From NCBI GenBank assembly GCA_022410635.1, contig JAJVDF010000231.1:736694-800693 (forward strand): a DNA stretch of 64,000 nt. Reading direction: 5' to 3'. Positions 23,150-34,510 of this stretch are shown here, one piece after another. This DNA is from Tretioscincus oriximinensis (Eukaryota; Chordata; Lepidosauria; Squamata; Gymnophthalmidae). The notes beneath the pieces are model-generated. The model saw only the letters and a list, made by a program, of their open reading frames with translations, did not search any database and was not told where the DNA came from. The translations under genes and the position numbers were made by a program. Numbering within the stretch: position 1 is the first letter of the stretch; each line of letters starts with the position of its first letter.

Positions 23150-23500
23150 TCACCTTTAAACTCACCAAAGATTTAGAGGCTGCTACACTTTTCTTCAGTC
23201 ACAAACACTGTTTTTTTCTGTGTAAATTTAGTAAGAAAATACAGCTTTTCCATGCCCTGCATGGGAAATAATTCTGAGGCAAGATAGGNCTCTCGAGAGC
23301 TCTTGTAGCAATGTCGACATGGCAGTGTAATGGTGCAAAGACAGGATATCATGCTATGGAAGCTGCATGGAAGTACTAAGATGAAAAAATCAGGACAATG
23401 NACCTTTCTAATGCTACAGTGGCTGGATTCCTCCAGCTAGGTGAGGCAAATTCCCCATAATCACATACTTAAAAAATAAAGAAACTTCATCTGGATGTTC
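23150..23500 (+). repeat. rpt-G copy 1
   Basis: It shares with 27880-28200, in the same order, 'aaatacagcttttccatgcc', 'ggattcctccagctaggtga', 'ggcaaattccccataatcac' and a 'catctgga' end. Class unknown. Confidence 0.6.
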
Positions 23501-25190
23501 CCTATTATTTTATAACTTCAGGCTGAACCTGATAATATATCTACATTTAAAACATCTTCATTCCTGAAGAATGAAGTTAATCCATTTCTTTCCTGGACTC
23601 AACCAGATGGCCATTCAGTCACAGAAGCCCAAAGAAGGGTTGCAGAAACCACAAGAGAAAATACCTCCTACCTGAACAACAAGCAATAATTAAGGAAGAA
23701 TTAGCTCATAAAGTCAAGACCTATATGCCTCGAATCCACAGGAAGGGAGGGAAGATACAGTTAAATTATGACAGGGAGGGATAACCCATCAGTAGTACAT
23801 CACAATACTGTAACAGGCATTTCAGTCAGAGCAGGCAGCCACATAGTGGCAGGTTCTGCTTCTCTTATACTGACTCACTCAAATGGGACCCGGTGCTGAT
23901 CAGTCCTAGAGCTGACGGAAGTGAATCAGAACAAGATACACAGCTCACACCAACTCTTGTTCCTGCCCCGTCCTACTAGTTACGAGAAATTCTACGCCGT
24001 CCTCTGATTACTATTTTTTTAAAAGTAACTTTCCTTTTCACTGCTCCTAATGCGTCACTCCTCCTTACAAACAAGGCATTTTGGTTGTTTTCTATGGGTT
24101 TATCCACACGTGAAAAGAAATGCTTCTGTGGCATGATAGTGATTGATTTACCTCATGTGTTACTGCACTATAATGACTCTTCCTTGAGCATTTTGCNTCA
24201 GAAGCGCAAAATACAGATGTCACTCAAGAAACATTCCAAACAATGATCAGATTATAAAAATTATGTTGCATGAAACAGATTTTTATTATATTAGTGGCAT
24301 CCATCTATAGAGGAATATGTGATTTCTGGATGAAGCTTCAGGCAAAGACTAGAAAGCTGGCCTCTTTAATCTTGTAAGGATTTCTTGCTCCCAGTTACAA
24401 AGTCAGGGACTGAACTTTCTAACTGCAGAATTGCTATACGAGTATCACGCGAANCCTCCCAAGAGAGACGTCGCACTATTTTCCACAGGAATGGACTCTC
24501 TCTCTGACCTTTGAGTGGTTTTCACTCAGAAAAGAGTAATGCCCTTACCCTCTCATAAACATACATACCAAAAGAGTCACTGACCTCATAAGGTTCCTGG
24601 TTTAAGTCATTTAAGAGCAGAGGACAGCCTGGCAGCAAGGATAAAATGTTCTACGTAAAGGTAAAGTTGGCTCCAAACAAGCATTAGAGAGTATAGAGGG
24701 ACATCTGTGGATCAGGAAGGTGCAACTCAACCTTATTAGGTGCAGGAAATGCTTTCCAAATCTAAGACATCATTAGGTATATTTCTATGACCGCAGAAAC
24801 TTATTTGAAAATCACAAGAAGCATCCAGATGTCCCCCGCCCCAAAAAATGCTCTGAAAGCATGATTATGGAGGAATTGCCACACATGATTGCAGGGATCC
24901 AGGAGTGGTACTGTTAGAAAGCTCTGTCATTAGGCTCTTACTCGCTTGTAGTTTTACACAATTTCCCTAGCAAATGCCCAGTCTTTGTGCCATGATGACA
25001 CCGTCTGAAAATTCCCTGCCTTGTGATCCTTTGCCTGTCAGCTGCTCGACCCTGTAGATTTTATACAAGGAAAACAGTCATGTTTAATAGAAAAAAACGT
25101 GGCAGCCTCTTAAAACTCAGGTGCGTTTAAAGTGAGTTTTTTTCTTTCAATTCACACACCCAGCAACAAGGGGAACAAACAGCCAATCGG
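23501..25190. other. Unassigned intron sequence
   Basis: About 1.7 kb, the longest stretch here without an obvious repeat. It includes scattered single N's. No gene or RNA signal was recognised. Confidence 0.35.
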
Positions 25191-25192
25191 AA

Positions 25193-25270
25193 TAGGGATA
25201 CAGATAAACCAGTCGCAAGTTAGGATTTATGCTAGGGATACAGATAAACCAATTATGCTAGGATTTATGC
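25193..25270. repeat. Tandem duplication, ~39-bp unit
   Basis: 'tagggatacagataaacc' followed by '..taggatttatgc' occurs at 25193-25232 (40 bp) and again at 25233-25270 (38 bp). A third partial 'taggattt' follows. Confidence 0.85.
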
Positions 25271-25659
25271 TAGGATTTCACGGGAAAGAGGGGAAATTTG
25301 TTTCTGCACAAAGGCAGCCTAAGAGGAAAGCGTGAAATAGTGCTACAGAAAGCAACAGTCTGNATGTAGCCTCAGTTGCCTTGGAGAAAAGTCACATGTG
25401 CCCCATGGTGAAATAAATGTCCCTTTCGCATTTCGGCAAGTTAAAATGAGCAACTCATCCTAAGATAGAACTGGCCNCTGATTAAATACTTCCATGGCAA
25501 CCCATCTCAGCACAGAAATCTCAGCACCTGATCTTCCAAGTTGCTAAGTCTGGATTTTTTTGAGTGGTTCCAAGTGGCCAGCTGAAATTGCACTAGACTC
25601 GATATACCAGCCCTCAACTACATGCCAGTCACAGTATAGTATAATGTTGAAAAATGCTT

Positions 25660-25905
25660 GTGGAAGTCCATACTTTTATACCCTTTTTCTCAACCTGACG
25701 GGAATCACGACAGCTGACACAACCTCCTGTTCTTGTCTTCACAACAGACACATTCTGAAGTAGGTGTGGCTGAGAGAGCTCTGAAGAACTGCGACTAGCC
25801 CAAGATCACCCAGCTGGTTTTTGTGGAGGGCAGAACCGAACCTGGAGATTTCCAGAGACTAACCGCTACCACCAGAATGACTCTCACACCAAAGCCTCCC
25901 CAATT
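25660..25905 (-). mobile_element. SINE-A copy, tRNA-derived
   Basis: On the minus strand, '..ggttcggttctgcc' is a B-box-like element at the right and 'gatcttgggctagtcgcag' follows. 'cacacctacttcagaatgtg' and 'gttgagaaaaagggtataaa' end the 3' half at about 25665. This subtype has the 'cccttcaggttgag' 3' end shared with 21720 and 33100. Confidence 0.75.
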
Positions 25906-26465
25906 ATGAAATAATCCCAGCATTTATATCTTGTCTGAATGCAGCTTTCTTTTTCTTTTATCTTTTTCTTTCTTTTCTCCAACTGAAAGCNTACAAAGCC
26001 TGTTCGGACATACATCTTTCCTCCCACCACTGTTTTAGATTCTGGATTCCAGCACGACAATCAGTTGCATAGGCAGAAAAAGAAAAGAAGCTTTTAAAAT
26101 ATCATTCTTGGAAATGTTCGAATTTCCCATTAGAAATATTTTTAAAGCAGCTTAAGGAATTTGTGAATGTTCTTGAAAGCTTAGAAGAAGCAGAATGAAT
26201 CTGTGTTACTTCTTGGTCAGCTGTACTTTGACCATTTCCCTATTCAGTGCAAAACAGATGTCAAATTATAGAAGTAGAACCACCATCACAGCCAAATGCA
26301 ATTCTTAAGAAGCTTTTATGTGGCACAATTACAGCTTGTTAAGAAATTGCAGAGTCCTTCATGAAAGAACGCCGATTCTAGTTAAGAATCGCAGAGTGCT
26401 TAACGAAGAACTTCTTCATGGAAGAACTTACTTAAGAACTCTGATTTCAGGAATCTATAGATGTA
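25906..26465. other. Unassigned intron sequence
   Basis: A pyrimidine-rich patch (25946-25980) and reversed 'cttaagaa/ttcttaag' words at 26300-26450, but no gene or clear repeat. Confidence 0.35.
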
Positions 26466-26474
26466 AACAATAAC

Positions 26475-26620
26475 AAACTGCCAGCTTCCTCTTACTCTAC
26501 TTTCTGGCAGAATNTCTGTTTCCTGTTTTATGGTTCTTAGTTGTATTTCTGCCTGCTTTTTTACACCACTTTTTTGCAATGATGTGTTTATTACATAAGT
26601 TTGAGCATCCTGAAGATTTA
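26475..26620 (+). repeat. rpt-H copy
   Basis: 'actgccagcttcctcttact', 'tctgtttcctgttttatggt' and 'tgtatttctgcctgctttt' match 50505-50600. Class unknown. Confidence 0.55.
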
Positions 26621-26667
26621 TGAAATTAGCAGTAGCAGCCGCAACTGTATAAACGTGAGGAGAAACG

Positions 26668-26885
26668 CTGCAGCAAGACCTGCTGGACTCTTATCTGGTA
26701 CTCTCCCGGTTCGATTCCACATTCCTCTATGAAGCTACCTGAGTGACCTTTNCCAGTCACAGTTCTTTAGAAGTCTCTCAGCCCCNCTTATTCCATACGG
26801 GGTCTGTTGCAGAGAAAGTAACAAAAGCTTTGTGCTCCACCCTTTGGTGACAAGGGTGTTATAAATAAACATTATTTTTTATTTC
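26668..26885 (+). mobile_element. SINE-A copy lacking the head start
   Basis: 'ggactcttatctggtactct' and the B-box-like 'cggttcgattccac' are followed by '..cagtcacagttctttagaag' and 'ataaataaacattatt'. The A-box region is missing or diverged. Confidence 0.75.
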
Positions 26886-27635
26886 TATTTTTCTTATTTG
26901 ATAACATTGTTAATCTTTTAAGGTATCTGAATATTNATTTTCATTTTTCTTGCAGGAGACTTGTGTGGGCTATCTGTATGAAAGTACTCTAAGTGAGGGC
27001 TTTATTCTAATTGTTGTTTTCATGCAGCTAAAAGCTATATGTAAGCTGCCTTGTGAATACAGCAGAACCAAGAAAGGTCTTACAATCTTAATCTAATTTA
27101 ATGAGAAACCTATATGAAAGTGTTTTGACTTTGTTTAGGACGAACAGCTGAAAGCTCTTCCACAGAACGAATAGCCAAACNTAGATCATCCATGTGTATT
27201 AGAAATTAAAATTTGAGAAAGTTGGTGTGGGTTGTTTTTCAGTGTGTGTGGGTTGCATGTGCCGATTTCATATACGAACAAAATGAAACGTATTTAATCA
27301 TATTAGAAATATTACTATATTAGAAATAAGATATGTAATAGTGGNTTGACAATCAGCATTAATTAGAAAATACCTTATTGAAGGCTTTAGAGAATTGGTA
27401 TCACATACTAAAATAGTTTGCTACCTTCCCATCCTTTGTAGCGAAATCTCTAAAAATCTCANTTTTCTCTTCCTCAAGCATTTGCCTACTGCCTAACTCA
27501 CGTATGAGATTTTGGAATCCTCCAGCTCCCATGAAGCCTTGTTTCTCCTCTGTCATTGGCTGCTCCCACCCTTGCTACCACGAGGGTGAATATAAAGTTT
27601 AAAAGGCCCTTCCTAAGGCACAGGGAACAGTGATT
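26886..27635. other. Unassigned intron sequence
   Basis: AT-rich with several isolated N's; no features seen. Confidence 0.35.
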
Positions 27636-27639
27636 AAGA

Positions 27640-27855
27640 AATGGTCTTCCAATCAAAAAACTTGTTCTTAAGCCCTGTGTCAGCTCTCCTGGCCTTAGCT
27701 TTAGCCAACCCAGCTATTTGAAAGCAAGGGACTGGAATTAGATAAATGGGAGCCATCAAAGTGTAGTGAGGAAGATAGAATGTAAGTCAGCTTGTAAGTC
27801 ACTTTGATGCCCTTCGGGTAAGAAAAGTGAGGTATCAAAACCTCGTTCTTCTTCA
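27640..27855 (+). mobile_element. SINE-B copy
   Basis: 'aagccctgtgtcagctctc', 'tagctttagccaacccagct', 'gaggaagatagaatgtaagt', then 'gtcactttgatgcccttcgg' and a TTCTTC tail. The tRNA-like head is poorly preserved. Confidence 0.7.
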
Positions 27856-27879
27856 AAAAGCTTCAGGATTTAAGGCTGC

Positions 27880-28200
27880 TGGAGGGGGGCTTAATAAAAA
27901 ATGTTGTATTTTTTTGCCTAAGTTCAGCAGGAAAACAGCTTTTACATGCCCTGCCTTGCTGAAGGCCCTTTCTGTACTGGAGCTCTTGGAAGGTTTCACA
28001 GTATTGTCTATATAGCTGTTATGTTGCAAAGATGGGTCAACTCGCCATGAAGTCGACTTAAAAGGAGTATGAGGGTAAAGCATAATATTGGATCTTCCTA
28101 GTACTATCGCTGGTGGATTCCCTCAATTAGGTGAGGCAAATCCTCCCATAATCACGCNTTAAAAACAAGAAGAAAACCACATCTGGAACCACTTTTACTT
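27880..28200 (+). repeat. rpt-G copy 2
   Basis: The counterpart of 23150-23500: 'gaaaacagcttttacatgcc', 'ggtgaggcaaatcctcccat', 'aatcacg' and 'cacatctgga'. Confidence 0.6.
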
Positions 28201-29215
28201 GGGTGGAATAGGCCCCAGAAATCATTCCCTATTTCTGCACAGGGAATGGCTACCTCTTTTGCATTCCCAGGGTCAGGGAAGGTGGAAAGAAAACTGATAT
28301 TCAAACAAGCGGCCCATCATAAGAGCATGGTAAAAGTCCTATCATTTGTCAAGGGTAGTGAAAGCGAGAAGCAACTGCAAATCTAAAAAGATCCCACATT
28401 TTCCTCTTGTAGTCTTTGCTATACATTGACAGCAAGCATTAGAAACCCGAGGAATAAATTAGGATGTATTCATCTTCTGCGTGTATGTAAGTGAGTTATA
28501 AGAAAACTCTTCAGCCATGTAAACAATATTGTTACATCTTCCATGTTCTACAAGATTCTCCTTACAGAGTCCTCAACTTGCCAAATGCATTCCTTTGCAT
28601 ACCACATACCTTCTGCATTTTTCCTTTCAAATTTCTCATTACTTTTCAAGACTGCCAATACTTGAATCCTTTTATCAGCACTTTCTCAGAACTCCCTCAG
28701 AGCTCTTTGTCTTTAAAATTTCAAAGAAAAGCTGGAGTACATAACTTAATGAATCCAGTCATAAGGAAGTCAGGATGTTAGGCTGTCTCTGTGAGATTTT
28801 TCTTATGTGACAATAGCTCTAAAACGTATCAGAATGACTGGATCACAGGTGTATCAGTGGCTATTTTGGTTACAGGTAATTGAACGGTCTCTCCTTACAC
28901 TGCACATGTTTAGATACTTGTTCACCCTTCCATCTAGTTGAGGGAACAATACCTTTTCTCCATGAGACCAAGTGTCTCTATTTCTGGTTCAATGTGAAAG
29001 TTTTATCTACTCACGACACACAAGAACCCTGTAACTGTTGTTGTTGTCATTACTATTACTACCATTTTAATCAAAGGGTATAACATCTCTCTATATGTAT
29101 TTGCCGGAATCACAATGGACTCTGAAGGCTCTGTGATTGGACAATATTTGGATGAATCCCAGGGCTTGGAGTGATGTCACCAACATCCTCAAGTAAGAGC
29201 CAGGCCAGCAGTAGT
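28201..29215. other. Unassigned intron sequence
   Basis: Open frames at 28491-28781 are in low-information sequence and show no domain; no repeat recognised. Confidence 0.35.
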
Positions 29216-29217
29216 TT

Positions 29218-29480
29218 GTTTATTTTATTATTTATTTATTTGTATTTATATCCCGCCCTATACCCAAAGGTCTCAGGGAGNCCTACCATAGGGTGGCACA
29301 CATAGCTTTTGTTCCTTTCTCCACAATAGACACCCTATGGAGTAGGTGGGGCTGAGAGAGTTCAAAGAACTATGACTGGCCCAAGGTCACCCAGCTGGCT
29401 TCATGAAGGAGTGGGGAATTGAACCGGGAGACTACCAGATAAGAGTCCCACACTCTAACCACTACACCAAACTGGCTCCT
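29218..29480 (-). mobile_element. SINE-A copy, well preserved
   Basis: On the minus strand it reads head 'agccagtttggtgtagtggt', B-box 'cggttcaattccc', 'gaccttgggccagtcatag', 'cccacctactccatagggtg' and 'tatagggcgggatataaat', with a (TAAA)n tail at 29218-29245. This is one of the best consensus copies in the window. Confidence 0.88.
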
Positions 29481-30355
29481 ATAGGACCTAGGACCACCCC
29501 CACCCATACNGCTGCATTAAACACAGGCAACAGACTTCTTCCACTAATAAATATATAAAAATGAGGTTAATCCATTCTCCTACTTCTCTCTAGCTCTCTC
29601 TTACACACATACAGCTATACAAATTTAGGTGTTTTCTATACTGGATTTAATTCCAGAGTACTTTTTGAATGTTGTTGTGGCCAACTCCTGATTGACTGCA
29701 TGGGCACTGGGGTTGCCATTGCCTAATTCTGAGAAAAAAGTAACCATCTGCTTTCCAGCCTTCTTTCCAAGCTACACAACCACCTGCAGACTGCAGATTT
29801 TTTCTTTTGTGACAAGAGTGCAGACTAAGGGGCCCAGAAAGGATCTAAACTTCCACTGAACCATTTAAAAGATAAATGCAAGATCCTAAAATAATGGGTC
29901 CAAAATCCCAACAAACAAGCGCAGGAATTACCGTGGCCTACAAGTTTATAAAACTCATTTTTGTTGAAGACAAACAGTAATATTTGACATATACTTCTAT
30001 GAGCCAGGGCCAATATATGACAAAGCTGGATTCTTTCCAGTGCAAAAGATCTGATGCCATAACAACACATCCAGTATTTGATTTTAAGATGCTACAATTG
30101 TTTCTGAGTACTTAAAACCTGCCAACCAACCTCTCTGTATGCTGGAAGGCTTTTGCCATTTGAGAAAAATCTATTTCTTTCTTTCTCTCTCCATTTGAGA
30201 ATGATCTTTTATGAATAGCTTTTACTGGTTTGTGTATTTTTGACCTTGCTACTCGCATTTCATTTTTCAGTCATGTCTGATTCTTTGCAATGTTATGGAC
30301 CATGGTGACACACCAGTCCCATCTGCCTTTTAATGCCTCCTGGGATCTAGTCACA
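29481..30355. other. Unassigned intron sequence
   Basis: No gene or named repeat seen. Confidence 0.35.
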
Positions 30356-30357
30356 AA

Positions 30358-30503
30358 ACTGATTTTAAACGATCTTCAGTCCTGGAAGCACTGGATCAAA
30401 AAACAGAAAAAAGCACAATTTTTAACTAGACTGAAAANCAGAATATTATTTTCCCTCCNATTTAGTCCACTTCTTCAGGACTGAAGACAATTTAAAAGTA
30501 TGT
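30358..30503. repeat. FB-E foldback element
   Basis: The left end 'ttttaaacgatcttcagtcc' (30363) is inverted in the right end 'ggactgaagacaatttaaaa' (30478-30497). The spacing is about 100 bases and contains two N's. The same two ends occur at 44518-44622, and single ends at 22866, 50970, 54805 and 59927. Confidence 0.65.
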
Positions 30504-30639
30504 ATGTGACCAGGGTCCGGGGTGAAGGTCGGGTGTTAACCAATCTCAGCTGTATATACATGGCACTTGTAATCCTGATAATCCAGTTTACTGGCTTTAA
30601 TGCACCTCGTTCATATTTTTATATATTCCAAGTTTTGTT

Positions 30640-30850
30640 ATTCTGTCAAAACTTCTGACAAGCAAGGTTTTCCAATCATGTGACACATTTCCTGTCCGCC
30701 TTTTTGTTTGCCGATCGTCAAGAGGGAGTAGAGTAATCCCTCCTCCCAAAAGCTATTGGATAGTTGGAAGGATAGTCACTCCTCCCAAATGCTATTGGAT
30801 GGTCAATATTAAATTTCTTCACCTTTCCCCCTTGCAGTTTCTTGACTAAA
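30640..30850 (+). repeat. rpt-K copy with internal duplication
   Basis: 'caatcatgtgacacatttcc', 'gtttgccgatcgtcaagagg' match 1660-1720. The segment 'cctcccaaaagctattggat' (30739) is repeated at 30780 as 'cctcccaaatgctattggat'. Confidence 0.6.
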
Positions 30851-31014
30851 CTTACCCAGCAGAGCATTTTTTACGTAAGGCTATAAAGTAGTTCAACAGT
30901 TGGTTCTCCCAATAAACTAATAATCAGGATAATTGACTTTATCTGGATAATAGTCTGCAGATTTAAATAGCAACCTGGTGAGGAAATGCAACAGAAACTC
31001 TACTCATGCAAATT

Positions 31015-31205
31015 ACATAAGAACGTAAGGGGAGCCATGCTGAATGGGGCCAGAGCCCATCTAGTCCAGCATTCTGTCTCATACAGCGGCCCACCAATTG
31101 CACCTTGGCCAGTATGAAACAGAAGAAGGCAAAAACCACATCTGTTCTTGACTCCCTGCAAATGCTACTTCAGGAATACTGCCTCTTACCTTGTCTGGAT
31201 GCAGC
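31015..31205 (-). mobile_element. CR1 LINE 3'-end fragment
   Basis: 'cataagaacgtaaggggagc', 'catctagtccagcattctg' and 'ttcttgactccctgcaaatg' form a reverse-complement CR1 tail. Confidence 0.8.
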
Positions 31206-31975
31206 CTGCCTTGTTCATTGCTTCCACGTCATTGTCTGATCCTATTGTCAATCTTTCCCAGGTCTTTTCTGGTGATAACCGTCTCATTATGTAGCTAAAA
31301 ATTTGAGCTTCAGCTTCAGCATTTGTCCTTCTAATGAACAGTCAGCCTTGATTTATTCTACTGACCTTGCTAAAGACATAGTACAATTNATTGCTTTAGT
31401 GTCAACCGTTGGGAGGGAGGGAAGCAATATTCTGGAAGAGCATTTTGCTTCACCATTCCACCACAATCACCCCAAATTCAGGAACAATTTTTCATAGGAT
31501 TATTTAACTTTTGTCTGCATCCATGCATTGATTTCCCGCAGCGCCAATAGTTCTACAGAATGTCTCTCTCTCCAGGGAGCCATTTCAACATGAAGAGGAA
31601 CACACAATAAAGGACACCATCTACAAAATTACCACCTCATGAAACGGAAGCCAGAATGTTCCCAGCATGAGGTCTGAGTAAGTTCCTTCTTTTCCAGGCT
31701 TTTGAAAAAAAATAAGTCTAACTTTTGCTTATTCTTCTTTCATATGAATAAAAACAAAACATTTGAAAATAGGCTTTGCAGAGAGTGATTTCAAAACAAT
31801 TTCAAAAAAATTAATAAATAGCGATTTGGATAAAACCTTTTCAATCAATGTGAACAAAAAGCACAATGCCCAGCTGCAATACTACAGACACATCTTTACC
31901 ACTCATTGTCTTCCCTCCCCAATGTATTAATCCTAACTGTTTTTATTATTTTTATAAATAATTTTATAAACAATA
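31206..31975. other. Unassigned intron sequence
   Basis: No gene or clear repeat; AT-rich at 31690-31970. Confidence 0.35.
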
Positions 31976-31981
31976 TCTAAA

Positions 31982-32215
31982 AAGGCACGATGGTGCAGTG
32001 GTTAAGAGCTTCGTATTTCAACAGAGATATCAGAGTTCGAGGCCCATGTGTTGGCTGTGGAGAGGAGTAAGCGCCTTCTACTGGCCTCATCTTCAGCCAA
32101 CCTGTTTGGAAGCAAAGAAATTTGCAAGTAGCTTTAACATAGTTGGTAAGATAGAATAGATGTAAGCTTTTGGGCAAAAAATAACCTTGTAAGCTACTTT
32201 TATTATTCTTATTAT
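31982..32215 (+). mobile_element. SINE-B copy with intact tRNA-like head
   Basis: This copy shows the full 5' end: 'gatggtgcagtggttaaga' (A-box-like TGGTGCAGTGG) and 'agagttcgaggccc' (B-box-like GTTCGAGNC) about 45 bases on. The body follows ('gcgccttctactggcctcat', 'ataaccttgtaagctacttt'), with a TTATTC-rich tail. It defines SINE-B as tRNA-derived. Confidence 0.82.
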
Positions 32216-32912
32216 TCTTTCTATGCCACTTACGATTTGAATAAGCAAATTTTACAGTATTTTACAAATCAGGAAGGCTAAACTATACAGTGAAAAAGAA
32301 AATCAACAAGACCTGGTCACGCCTAAATTTTAATCCAGCTTCAGCCGGCTTTCAGAGAAAGAGAATACATCCACAAAGGTTTGGCATTATCCAACTCAGA
32401 AAATCCACCTTTGATTTAAGTAATGTATGTGTGCGTGTTTGTGTGTGCGTGCGTGCGTGTGTGGAGAATCCCTATTAACTTTGCTAAATCATTCTTTCAT
32501 TTTGAAAATGAACTGAAGCTACATTAAAACTTAGATGTGATCAGGACCAAGATCTCCATGAGCAGAGTAAGAAGTGTAAAAAGAGGGTGACATTGCAAGA
32601 GAAATTTGCTCAGGCTTGAGACATCCAAGTATTAACTGAGTGAAGGATTTGAAGCCTTGTACAGTTTCATGTTTTAATTCCCACAAACGACTGTGTAGTT
32701 CTGCTAATTACTATCTATAAAGACCTGGGAATTAAAGGAACTCTGGAAATGCAGTCTACAAATGTTAAGGGTAAGGCTTCAAATATCAACGTAATGGTGC
32801 TCCAGAAGGATAATACAATCTTGATGTAGTTGTGTTGTGGACAACTCCTGGCTGACCACAAGGGCATGTCAGGACTTGACATGGCCATGTATGCAGGAGT
32901 AGGAACTTGTAT
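32216..32912. other. Intron sequence with a GT-rich run
   Basis: Contains an rpt-H-like piece near 32310-32415 ('aattttaatccagcttcagc') and an alternating purine-pyrimidine run of GT/GC at 32427-32461. No gene seen. Confidence 0.45.
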
Positions 32913-32917
32913 GCAGC

Positions 32918-33268
32918 CTGGTGTAGTGGATAGAGTGTCAGACTCTTATCTGGAAGTCCCCAGTTCAATTTTGCACTCCTCCAGAAAAGCCGACTGTGTG
33001 ACTCTGGGCTAATCACAGTTCTTCAGAGCTCTCTAAGCATCACCTACTTCACATGATGTCTATTGTGAAGTGAAGAACCGAAAGTTATATAAGCCACTTT
33101 GATTCCCTTCAAGTTGAAAAAAGTGGGACATAAAATGCAACTCTTCTTCTTCTTCTTCTTCTTCTTCTTCTTCTTCTTCTTCTTCTTCTTCTTCTTTTTC
33201 CTTCTTCTTTTTCCTTCTTCCTTCTCCTTCTTCCTTCTCCTTCTTTTTCCTCCTTTCTCCTTCTTCTG
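32918..33268 (+). mobile_element. SINE-A relative with long (CTT)n tail
   Basis: 'gcctggtgtagtggatagag' (A-box-like), 'cagttcaattttgc' (B-box-like), 'cacctacttcacatgatgtc' and 'tttgattcccttcaagttga' are followed by (CTT)n from 33143 to about 33195. An impure CTT/CCTT tract continues to 33268. Confidence 0.85.
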
Positions 33269-33269
33269 A

Positions 33270-33385
33270 ACCAGAACTGGTTTGCCAGTGCCCATTTCTA
33301 TGGAGAGGCTGGGGATTCGCTTGGGATCGTTGCTTTCCAGGCTGTTTGCTCTACCAATTAGATAAAGCCAGTCTGCTTGTAAATT
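33270..33385. repeat. rpt-N piece
   Basis: 'actggtttgccagtgccc', 'ggagaggctggggattcgc' and 'tgctctaccaatta' resemble 57797-57915 and 57935-58030. Class unknown, possibly tRNA-related because of the 'ggattcgc' context. Confidence 0.4.
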
Positions 33386-33654
33386 AACAATGCTGCAGAG
33401 GAAATATTCAGTGAAAATAATGTTGCCTCACAGGCCAAACCACATTGTTAAAAAGTTATCGGAACTACATTCAACACCGGAACGCATCTCATAAAAGCAA
33501 AACAATGCTGAAGTCAATTCACAAAGGAAGTCACATTTTCCCTTCTAAATAAAAGCAAAGCTGTGTTATACAACTGTGCTAATGGGGATGAGCGAATTGG
33601 TAAATACCTATAAAATAATTTATGGTGGGAAGACTATTTAAAACGTAACAAATG
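33386..33654. other. Unassigned intron sequence
   Basis: Nothing recognised. Confidence 0.3.
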
Positions 33655-33657
33655 TCA

Positions 33658-34510
33658 CAAGAACATAAGATGAGATGTACTGGATCGGGCCAGAGCCCAT
33701 CTAGTCCAGCATTCTGTCCACAGAAGCTCACCAGATGCACCTGGGCAGTCTGAACAGAGAAAAGCAAAATATGCACCTGTTCATGACTCTCTGCAAATGG
33801 TATTTCAGGAGTCCTGCCTGTTGCTCGATCCCGGAGGCAGCATCCAGACATCCATCCTAGTACCCATTTATATCCTTGGTGTCCATAAACCTGTCTAGTC
33901 CTGTCTTGAAGCTCTCCAAGCTGTTAGCTACCACCACCTCTTCAGGAAGCAAATTCCACAAGCCGTTGACCCGCTGGGCGAAAAAATACTTTCCTTTGTC
34001 TGTTCTCACTTTTCTGCCCCACAATTTTAAANAGTGTCCTCTGGTCCTAGTGCTGTGTGATAGAGAAAACATTTTTTCTCTATTGACCCTATCCATCCCA
34101 TGCAGGATTTTGTACACTTCAACCAGGTCANTTCTCAAACGTCACCTTTCGAGGCAGAAAAGGCCCAGACATTGCAGCCTGACTTCATGAGGGAGGTGCT
34201 CCAGACTCTTGATCATTCTTGATGTCCTTTTCTGCACCTTCTCTAGTTCTACAATGTCCCTATTGAGATGTGGTGACNAGAACTGAACACAGTATTCCAA
34301 ATGTGGCCTCACCACAGATTTATAAAGAGGCAAAACAACATTTGCTAACTTGTTTTTGATTCCTTTCCTAATTATCTCCAACATGAAATTTGCCTTTTTT
34401 TTTGTTGCTNNTGCACACTGGGTTGACACCTTCATTGAATTGTCCAATAACAATCCAAGATCCTTTTCTTGCTTGGTCACAGAAAGCTTGGTTCCCATTT
34501 GAAACATAAC
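33658..34510 (-). mobile_element. CR1 LINE, longest copy, with ORF2 C-terminal reverse-transcriptase region
   Basis: Read on the minus strand, translation from about 34500 gives 'KQEKDLGLLLDNSMKVSTQC', 'LPLYKSVVRPHLEYCVQF', 'DIVELEKVQKRTSRMI', then in another register 'DLVEVYKILHGMDRVNREKM' and 'GLWNLLPEEVVVANSLESFK'. These are the diagnostic C-terminal blocks of CR1 ORF2. The 3' UTR ends at 'cacaagaacataagatgaga' (33658). At least one frameshift near 34140 and several N's make it non-coding. Everything upstream, including the catalytic RT motifs, is missing. It shares its 3' end with at least six other copies here. Confidence 0.93.
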
